From assembly GCA_051294375.1 (NCBI GenBank), contig CM119265.1, forward strand, positions 13,818,124-13,882,123: a stretch of DNA of 64,000 nt. The letters run 5' to 3'. This document shows, one piece after another, positions 56,710-64,000 of this stretch. The notes under the pieces were generated by a model. It had not been told where the DNA came from. It saw only the letters and a list, made by a program, of their open reading frames with translations, and did not search any database. The position numbers and the translations under genes are program-made. Each line of letters starts with the position of its first letter. The stretch's first letter is position 1. Source of the stretch: Paraspadella gotoi (taxonomy: Eukaryota > Chaetognatha).

Positions 56710-57060
56710 CTCCGCGCCAACGACTCTCGATGTTCGACCCCGAGGAATCGGGTAATCACCCCCTCCGCCGCCCCCGGGGTCGACGAAGAGACTTGACCCC
56801 TAGCGAGGCGAGGACGCGGAAGCGACTCTCCCACTCGCCGAGACTGGAGACCGACTCCGCTCGCGAACTCGGATAGCGCTGAGACACTCGCGGGGTCGAA
56901 CGACGTGACACTCGCGTGTGATATCGCTCGCTGATTTAGAGGCGAATGCTTTCATACTACTTAGCGAGCGTTGTCTAAATGGGAGTCGTGATTGCTCTTT
57001 CACGAACTCGCTTCGTCGCTCACTCTCGCAATATCCACTCGCGTACTCTCAGCCATAAAA
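56710..57060. other. CpG-rich patch with recurrent ACTCGC motif
   Basis: ACTCGC, GCTCGC and their complements (AGCGAG) recur about a dozen times in GC-rich DNA within the Abl intron. The minus-strand frame (56800-57003) is Arg/Ser-rich. It might be an internal promoter island, but no core promoter element stands out. Confidence 0.3.
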
Positions 57061-57359
57061 AAAAAATAATTTGGAATGACTTGGCCGAAAACCCTACGAC
57101 GCTTTCCCTTCGTCTTCACTCCCACGATTTGTGGGGAAAAACTATGCGGTGAACCATGGAGAGAAAACGACAACGATCACAAAGATCGACAACGAGGCTT
57201 GGTTACAATTTAAAGCCCTGTCTGGTTCTTATCTCTTTAGACGATAAATATGAAAAGTTGTTATCGAATAAATAATTCAAATTTTAAACTAAAATTTTAA
57301 AAACAGCTTTCTTGAAATGTATATTTAATCGTAATGTTATGTACATAAACCCACATCCG

Positions 57360-57374
57360 AGAGAGAGAGAGAAG

Positions 57375-57422
<48 letters not shown>

Positions 57423-57441
57423 GAGAGAGAGAGAGAGAGAG
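57360..57441. repeat. (GA)n tract, interrupted
   Basis: GA dinucleotides with several GG breaks. Confidence 0.93.
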
Positions 57442-57621
57442 CAGAAACAGAAACTCGGCGCAATCTGAGGCATAGAAAGAAAGTAGATGACGAAGGAACA
57501 GAATAGGTAATTTCCCTTCTTGGGGCCCCCGCTTCGGACGGAGGACAGAAAAGACAGAAAGTACAGCGGGGACCCGGGATGAATCGGTCGGCGAGGGTTA
57601 AGGGGTTAAGCCCGTGCGGGG

Positions 57622-57678
<57 letters not shown>

Positions 57679-58339
57679 TTTCCGTCTCCTCTCGTCCGGT
57701 CTCTCTCGTCTCCTTCTCATCTCCCTCCCTCTCTCTTCTCACTTTTTTTTAGTTCTTTTCTTCCTATCCTTTTTTTTCAAGAATTTCTTTTGTTTTTTCA
57801 GGCGACGTAATACCCCGCGCCCTGGGGATAACTTACCGTTTGAGGATAACTTACCCGCCGCGCGTAAATAGCGGCCTTTTGAACGCTTTTTGCGGGGCGG
57901 CATGGGGAAGAGAGGAGAGAGAGAGAAAAAAAAGAGGGGAACTGTGCCCCCGTCCCTATTTCTTGCCAATGACACATTTTACTTTGTCCAAATCTTAAAT
58001 GTCCTTTTGTAGTATTTTTGTGAAGGGAATCGCATCAATCTCGACTCTTTCCTCTTCATAGAAATTTTTTTTTTTCTCAGCGTCATTTTGAAATCGCTTT
58101 TTCGCTATCTTCTCACAAAATGAGCTCAACTGAATTCCGTAATTTCTCCCAAACTTAATTTCCTAAACGCTTATTATACTCTCTCCCCACTTTTTTTTTT
58201 TAGCCTCTATACTCAAAATCCCTCTTTGGCCAAATCCTTGTCCTCCTTAAACGCTTGACTCATTTTTCTCATCCTTTTGTCTTTTGTTTTTTTGGCTCCC
58301 AACATAGAGGGCGACGGTTGTTGGGTCCTCGTTGGAACG

Positions 58340-58349
58340 NNNNNNNNNN
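58340..58349. other. Assembly gap (10 N)
   Basis: Minimum-size gap inside the Abl intron. Confidence 0.99.
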
Positions 58350-58892
58350 CTCGCGGCTAAAAACGGAAACGTTTTCAACGCGGGCGACGAAGCGGCGTTT
58401 TTTGAAAGCCTTTCATCTCACCTGAGACGTGTTTTTCAAAAGTCCCTGACCTTTTTTCCGTGTCGTCGTCGTTGTCGTCGTCGTTACCCTCGTCACAAAA
58501 ATAGTTTTGAAGATTCGTTTCAGAACATCAATTCAAACAAAAAAAGAAAATTATTCTTTCTTTACGTTGTCGTCGACTTTTGTCGCTGTTTTCCTGACGA
58601 GAGACGTTTGTGTGAAGAATTTTCCTCAAAGTGATTTTCGTTTGGCCTGAGTTTTTTTTCGATTTCTTGAGGTTTTTTTTTTACGATCAAATTTTTTTTT
58701 GCTGAAATAAAAGAGACAATTTGTCAGTTAAGACGATAAAAAGATAAAACGATAAAACAATAAAAGAAACAATTTGACATTCAAACAATAAATAAGCATT
58801 GAGCAAAAATAGTTAAAAAACTTTAAAAAATTGAATTTTTTTCCTCCCTTTTTTTTGGTCCTATATCAGCTTTTCACTCTCTTCTTTTGCAG

Positions 58893-59171
58893 GCAACAAC
58901 CTCTTAGGGTCGAGCCGGTGGATGTCGCGCGAGAATCTCCTGGCGGCGTCAGGCGGTGGATCGGCCGCCGCCGTCGCCGCGGCCCAGGCGGCACACGCTT
59001 CTCATGCCACGGCGGCTGCTGCTGCCGCCGCCGCCGCCGCTACGGCGGCGGCTTCGGCGGCGGCAGCGTCGGAAAACTCTGGCGGGAGCGCGGCGAGTCT
59101 CGACCCCGAACTCTTCGTCGCTTTGTACGACTTCCAATCTGGGGGAGACAATCAACTCACTCTCGCCAAAG
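58893..59171 (+). CDS. Abl kinase, exon with cap motif, Ala-rich linker and start of SH3
   Basis: This 279-bp exon follows TTTTGCAG and ends before GTAAGG, in phase with both neighbours (one base into a codon at each end). Residues 9-18 of the exon read RWMSRENLLA, matching the conserved cap motif of Abl (RW.SKENLLA in human and fly) that holds the autoinhibited kinase. Residues 19-69 are a linker of Ala, Gly, Ser and Thr with a run of ten Ala. Residues 71-93 begin the SH3 domain with DPELFVALYDF, including the ALYDF motif. Human and fly Abl have only about five to seven residues between ENLLA and DP, so the linker is an insertion of roughly 45 residues. The run uses mixed GCG, GCT and GCC codons. 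Confidence 0.96.
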
Positions 59172-59337
59172 GTAAGGTGGGGTCAGGGATGTCGATGACT
59201 AAACTGACGATGGTAAGGTGACGAGAACGATCATTTTATTTATGAATACTATGACGAGTTGAGGACAGTCTGCAGTGTCTCCTCGCAAATCGTCCAATGT
59301 CCAATTTCGTTTCCCTTCTTGCCGTCGTCGTCATCGT

Positions 59338-60118
59338 NNNNNNNNNNNNNNNNNNNNNNNNNNNNNNNNNNNNNNNNNNNNNNNNNNNNNNNNNNNNNNN
59401 NNNNNNNNNNNNNNNNNNNNNNNNNNNNNNNNNNNNNNNNNNNNNNNNNNNNNNNNNNNNNNNNNNNNNNNNNNNNNNNNNNNNNNNNNNNNNNNNNNNN
59501 NNNNNNNNNNNNNNNNNNNNNNNNNNNNNNNNNNNNNNNNNNNNNNNNNNNNNNNNNNNNNNNNNNNNNNNNNNNNNNNNNNNNNNNNNNNNNNNNNNNN
59601 NNNNNNNNNNNNNNNNNNNNNNNNNNNNNNNNNNNNNNNNNNNNNNNNNNNNNNNNNNNNNNNNNNNNNNNNNNNNNNNNNNNNNNNNNNNNNNNNNNNN
59701 NNNNNNNNNNNNNNNNNNNNNNNNNNNNNNNNNNNNNNNNNNNNNNNNNNNNNNNNNNNNNNNNNNNNNNNNNNNNNNNNNNNNNNNNNNNNNNNNNNNN
59801 NNNNNNNNNNNNNNNNNNNNNNNNNNNNNNNNNNNNNNNNNNNNNNNNNNNNNNNNNNNNNNNNNNNNNNNNNNNNNNNNNNNNNNNNNNNNNNNNNNNN
59901 NNNNNNNNNNNNNNNNNNNNNNNNNNNNNNNNNNNNNNNNNNNNNNNNNNNNNNNNNNNNNNNNNNNNNNNNNNNNNNNNNNNNNNNNNNNNNNNNNNNN
60001 NNNNNNNNNNNNNNNNNNNNNNNNNNNNNNNNNNNNNNNNNNNNNNNNNNNNNNNNNNNNNNNNNNNNNNNNNNNNNNNNNNNNNNNNNNNNNNNNNNNN
60101 NNNNNNNNNNNNNNNNNN
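59338..60118. other. Assembly gap (781 N)
   Basis: Lies wholly inside an Abl intron. Frames through it are artefacts. Confidence 0.99.
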
Positions 60119-60616
60119 CCTTCCTCAGTTTCATGGTTTCCACGTAAAGCCTATTAATTTTGATGTGGGTAGAAAATTAGAAAGAGGAGTAAGGAAAAGA
60201 GAGTTAGCTGTTTAAGAGGTGTTAGTTCGGACAGGGCCAGTGAGTTTCGTGAAGCTTCAAGGAATTTTGTGAGTTAAAAACTTTTACTTTTATTTTTTCT
60301 TTAAGTTTAGATGCCCCTAATTTAAACAAAAACAAAAAAACAAAAACAAGCCCCCTTTAATTAGAACACTCAACAAGACAAGAAAATAGATTTTTAGGAC
60401 AAAAAAGGCTAAACATTTTTTTTTGCCAGAAAAAAGACTTGCTGCAAAAAAAAAGAAAGAAAAAAAAACAAAAAACTGCAAAGAATTAATTAGCTTAAAG
60501 CTGTTCAACTTAAACGCCTCCCTAGCGCCTGATATTCAAAAGAAAAAAAACTTCTCCCTTAACTTTTTTTTCTTTCTTTTTCTTATCGACTCCTTTCTTT
60601 TTATGCTTTTTGCTCT

Positions 60617-60675
60617 TTCTCTCTCTCTCTCTCTTCTCATCTCTCTCTCTCTTTCTTCTCTCTCCCTCCTCTTTC

Positions 60676-60741
<66 letters not shown>

Positions 60742-60809
60742 TTCTTTACACCCTTGCCCACAATTTCTTCTCTCTCTCCCTCTCTCTCTCCTCTCTCCCT
60801 TCTCTTTCG

Positions 60810-60849
<40 letters not shown>

Positions 60850-60879
60850 CTCTCTCTCTCTCTTCTTCTCTCTCTCCTG

Positions 60880-60920
<41 letters not shown>
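60617..60920. repeat. Long interrupted (CT)n tract, ~300 bp
   Basis: CT dinucleotide runs broken by TT, CC and short unique spacers, inside an Abl intron close to the acceptor of the next exon. Confidence 0.95.
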
Positions 60921-61011
60921 CTAAAATAGAGAATCCAACGCATTGACGTCAACTTAAACGGTTGAACACTCCCTCAATTTAATAAGAATTCCCCTCGATG
61001 ACTTCACCCAG

Positions 61012-61162
61012 GCGACCAAGTCCGCGTGATTGGCTACAACAAGGGAGGCGAGTGGTGCGAGGCTCAAAACAAGGCCGGCCGCATCGGGTGGGTTCCTTCC
61101 AACTACATCACCCCGGCCAACAGCCTCGAGAAGCACTCGTGGTATCACGGACCCATCTCTAG
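61012..61162 (+). CDS. Abl kinase, exon with rest of SH3 and SH3-SH2 connector
   Basis: A 151-bp exon between CTTCACCCAG and GTAAGT. It completes the SH3 domain: [18 protein letters not shown], then [10 protein letters not shown], with the ligand-binding Trp of EWCEA and the Pro of WVPSNY present. It continues through the connector [14 protein letters not shown] into the start of SH2. The n-Src/distal loop segment NKAGRIGW is one residue longer than in human ABL1 and the same length as in fly Abl. The exon ends two bases into the Arg codon of ISR; the next exon supplies the third base. Vertebrate exon 3 covers this and the next exon without interruption. Confidence 0.98.
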
Positions 61163-61911
61163 GTAAGTGGCGGTGAGTCGTTGGTGAGATCGGGGCGTGA
61201 AGCGGAATATCTCTCCCCCCCCCCATCGAAGGGAGTCTTGGAATTTCCCTTTTCGTCTCCGTCTCCCCTTAACGATACAATAGATAAAGGAAATTAAAAA
61301 TATGTAAAAATACGAGGTTTTCTCCGAGGCTCATTATGCGTCCGTCTTTTATGTTTGAGGGAGCTGGAAAAAAAAACGTTTGAATATGGAAAACATATTT
61401 GTTATTGTTGAGTGTGATAATGAAATGAGATAAGGGTCTAAAATATGTAATGAATTTTATGCTACCTTTTAGTTTACAGAAACGTGAATTATAAAATCGA
61501 AATAAGCTGATTACTATCGGGAAGGACTGCACTGAATAATATATTTTATTTATGAATACGATTGATGAGATTAGCGAGTTTGTCAAAAAAAAGCGCTTAC
61601 TTGTTTTGATTATCTTTTCTTCTCATCGATGAATTTTTCGCTCGAAATAAAACGCGATCTTCTAAAAAATTGTCATCGTGAATTTCATTATTCACTCTCA
61701 TCGTTTTTTTTTATGATTCACTTACTGGAATCTTTCACTCGTCTTCACTGGACGCCGCGGTCGTCGGATGCAGCGCGAGCACATTTTTTTCCCTCGTTCA
61801 CGGAAAGGAGTAAATTAATTCACATCCCCGTTGGACTTCATTGTTTTTCAGGATTCCCTTTTTTTTTTCCAACGAGTTCTTTCCTCTCTTTTCGATTGAG
61901 AATATTCATTA

Positions 61912-61954
<43 letters not shown>

Positions 61955-61993
61955 CTCTCTCCTCTCTCTCTCTCGTCTCTCTCTCCTCTCGAT

Positions 61994-62025
<32 letters not shown>

Positions 62026-62349
62026 CCATCCTTCCCCCGCCATTTTCTTAATTGTTATTTCGTATCGTTACTTTAATTTCCCCTTCTTGGGAATCTTTTT
62101 TTTTTTTTTTTTTTTTTTCAAGAAACCTTTTTAATTTTTAAATCCTTTTAAAAATCTTCCATTTAACTTTTAAAAAGGCGATTCTTTTCTCGTTAACGGT
62201 TTTCCGCCCGAGGCAAATTGATATTCAAAGATGGCCAGTTCCTCTTCCACCGATTTTTGAGATTTCTAACAATGATTAATATAAAGTCAAAAAAAATTAA
62301 TTTAATGTGAGATATTTGTCTCCCGCCCCGTTCTCCTCACCCTTTTTAG
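61163..62349 (+). other. Abl intron at the SH2 start (1187 bp)
   Basis: Falls within the Arg codon of ISR-NAAEY, a position not interrupted in vertebrate ABL. It holds a CT tract at 61914-62031 and a 22-base T run at about 62098-62119. Frames inside are compositional. Confidence 0.95.
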
Positions 62350-62497
62350 AAACGCGGCCGAGTATCTTCTCAGCTCTGGCATCAACGGAAGTTTCTTGGT
62401 TCGAGAGAGCGAGAGTTCGCCCGGACAGCGGTCCGTCTCGCTGAGGTTCGACGGGCGCGTCTATCACTACCGCATCAACGAGGACGGCGAAGGAAAG
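62350..62497 (+). CDS. Abl kinase, exon with most of the SH2 domain
   Basis: A 148-bp exon between CTTTTTAG and GTAAGT, ending in phase 0. It encodes [40 protein letters not shown] and RINEDGEGK. The phosphotyrosine-binding Arg of FLVRES is intact. The end at GK matches the end of vertebrate ABL exon 3 in position and phase. With the previous exon it totals 299 bp, against 296 bp as I recall for the human exon; the difference is the one extra SH3 codon. The remaining SH2 and the kinase domain must lie right of the window. Confidence 0.98.
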
Positions 62498-63514
62498 GTA
62501 AGTTTGAGAAGGAAAGTTTCGCCTCGTGGTTGGGAAAGTCTTACTTAAAGAGGCGAAAACAATTTTAACATAAAATATATGAACTTTACTAAAATAGCGT
62601 CAAACTTCGAAACGGAGAAACGAAAAAGTAAAGCGAAGAATTTGGGTCAAAGGTCATAGGTTTCGAAGGTTAGGGGTCGTAAGGTGGCGCTAGGAGTCTT
62701 CTCCGGGAAGCTATCGCGGGAAAAAAGAAAACAAAAGGGAAGATGAGAATCGAATCGAGAAAAACAAACAAAACAAAGAGAAAAAAAAAAGAGAGAATTA
62801 ATGACGCGAACGCGGATTCAGACTTTTTTACTAGTTTATTTTTTTTTAAAGTTTTTTAAACATTTTTTCCCCTTACTTTTTTTAGCTTGCATAAATTTAA
62901 GAAGTTAAAAAATTATTCTAAAAATAGCGAGAAAAGTGCAAATTAAAGAAAATAAGAAAGTCAAGCCCCATTTAACTAATCAGAGAAAGGCCATCTCCCC
63001 TTTCACGGAGTTTCTTCACCGGGCACCCGAAATTGTAGTCACCGAACTCTGCTTAGTCCTGACAGAGACACTTTTTCCTTCCTCCCGTCCCCCCATGTCA
63101 TCCGGGCCCGACTCACCCAACTCGAAAGCCCTACAAATATCGGCCATCACTTCCGAAAGCGCCACATTATTCAGTTTGTTTTTAGAATTAGGTTTATTTT
63201 AAGGTTTTAAAGGCTTAAGTTATTGGTTAGGGATTTGGTTAAAGATTGAGATTTGGGATTAAGGTTTAGGGTTAGGAGATAAGGTTAAGGATTAACCTCA
63301 GCAATTAGAAGTAGGAAGTAAGCTTAGGGCTTAGAAATTGTATTAAGCATTTGAATAAAAATTTGAGTTGGTAAACATTAAGTTTACGGATTAGGAACAG
63401 AAAAGGGGCGCTGTTAGAAAATAATGCCAAAATATCGACATCGAGTCGCATTTATTGCGAAAGGGATTTTCGATCCGCGACTTTCGCATTCGACGACGAG
63501 GCGCCATTTTCCTT

Positions 63515-63515
<1 letters not shown>

Positions 63516-63562
<47 letters not shown>
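63516..63562. repeat. (GTC)n trinucleotide repeat
   Basis: About 15 TCG/GTC units in the Abl intron, followed by interrupted GTTGTCGTC sequence. Confidence 0.97.
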
Positions 63563-63857
63563 GGTTGTAGTCGTTGTCGTCATCATCGCGGTTGTACTCG
63601 TTGTCGTTGTTTGTTGTCGTTGGCGCCGTCGAAAGAGGCCGGAGAAGGCGAAGGCGAAGCGGTTTGAGATTAAAAGCGGAATTTCGCTTCTCGATCGCAG
63701 CTGCTCACCATTTCCGGGTGAAACTCGTTTAGAGGCCGATGCGGAATTTCCAATACAAAATGAAACTGGGAAAAAAAAGTTGTTTCCTCAATCGAGCGGG
63801 CGTGCCCTTTTTAGATCTCTCTTTCTTCCTCTCTCTTCCTCTCTCTCTCTTCTCCTC

Positions 63858-63894
<37 letters not shown>
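63858..63894. repeat. (CT)n microsatellite
   Basis: CT dinucleotides preceded by interrupted CT sequence from 63820. Confidence 0.95.
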
Positions 63895-63899
<5 letters not shown>

Positions 63900-64000
63900 A
63901 ATTGTCTTCTTTGATCGATGAACCTTCCTTTTCATGCAAGACCGCAGCCCTGTCTGCGGCGCCTGCGGCGCCTGCTGCCTCTACCCTTCTTTGGTCCAAC

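Larger units (their letters stand above)
54128..58892 (+). other. Abl intron (4765 bp)
   Basis: Has no counterpart in vertebrate ABL, where these sequences belong to one exon. It contains the GC-rich two-strand-open segment at 54623-54875, a 28-bp tandem repeat at 56406, a CpG-rich patch at 56710-57060, GA and CT runs (56142-56183, 57360-57441, 57627-57680) and a 10-N gap at 58340. A frame around the gap (58332-58634) has no recognisable domain. Confidence 0.8.
59172..61011 (+). other. Abl intron within SH3 (1840 bp, gapped)
   Basis: Interrupts SH3 at the Gly codon after TLAK, the same site and phase as the vertebrate ABL exon 2/3 boundary. It contains the 781-N gap (59338-60118) and a long CT tract (60617-60920). 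TTGACGTCAA, a CRE-like palindrome, is at 60943-60952. Confidence 0.95.
62498..64000 (+). other. Abl intron, continues beyond the window
   Basis: No sequence encoding the rest of SH2 (expected FNTLAELVHHHS-like) is present in 1.5 kb. The intron holds TTAGGG-like diverged repeats (63220-63300), a (GTC)n run at 63516-63562 and a CT run at 63858-63894. Confidence 0.85.

Noticed and set aside
57902-57960. ATGGGGAAGAGAGG as an alternative Abl start
   Set aside because: It lies downstream of the cap exon at 54014, runs into GA-repeat sequence and has no suitable donor.
58318-58634. Possible extra Abl exon around the 10-N gap (GNVFNAGDEAAFFESLSSHL)
   Set aside because: The exons at 54014 and 58893 already join in phase and cover the cap region. 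No donor in a compatible phase was found and no homology is recognised.
59259-60215. Frames of 270-318 aa overlapping the Abl intron
   Set aside because: They run through the 781-N gap between two well-defined Abl exons.

Overview
The window is eukaryotic and most likely from an arthropod (a crustacean or another non-dipteran lineage is a guess). The evidence is spliced coding exons with GT-AG introns, an Abl-family kinase whose SH3/SH2 sequence sits closest to the invertebrate form, very high microsatellite load, (A+T)-rich introns and no prokaryotic gene organisation. It is a draft assembly: I count 15 N gaps, several flanked by repeated contig ends.

The only gene recognised with confidence is the 5' coding part of Abl (Abelson non-receptor tyrosine kinase), on the + strand. 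Four exons are visible at 54014-54127, 58893-59171, 61012-61162 and 62350-62497. They encode the cap segment, an alanine-rich linker, the SH3 domain and most of the SH2 domain. All splice phases agree and match the vertebrate ABL exon ends, with two additional introns. The kinase-domain exons lie beyond base 64000. The first (N-terminal, possibly myristoylated) exon was not found; it may lie in the left 54 kb or outside the window.

The left 54 kb is non-coding or unrecognised. Its clear structures are: a ~1.03 kb inverted repeat pair (1480-2505 and 12766-13803); a ~3.2 kb direct duplication (20448-23788 and 24404-27556), the second copy bounded by gaps and differing mostly by small indels, probably an assembly artefact; an 81-bp minisatellite inside that duplication; diverged tandem repeats at 35310-36175 and 39180-39830; and dozens of (CT/GA)n and (GAC/GTC)n tracts. 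A CpG-rich segment at 36660-37622 looks like a promoter plus untranslated first exon, with clustered TCAGT initiator-like motifs, a 14-bp NRF-1-like palindrome and a GTGAGT donor. It could serve Abl, but the sequence does not prove that. A second regulatory-looking element at 40915-41075 carries CCAAT boxes and a 14-bp CACGTG palindrome.

Most long open frames here read through simple repeats (Leu-Ser or Arg-Glu runs) or through N gaps and are not genes. A few GC-rich open stretches (10203-10557, 10899-11093, 16015-16707, 19261-19491, 54623-54875) are given as low-confidence candidates. I see no CRISPR array, operon, recognisable transposase or reverse transcriptase, and no convincing new molecular system.
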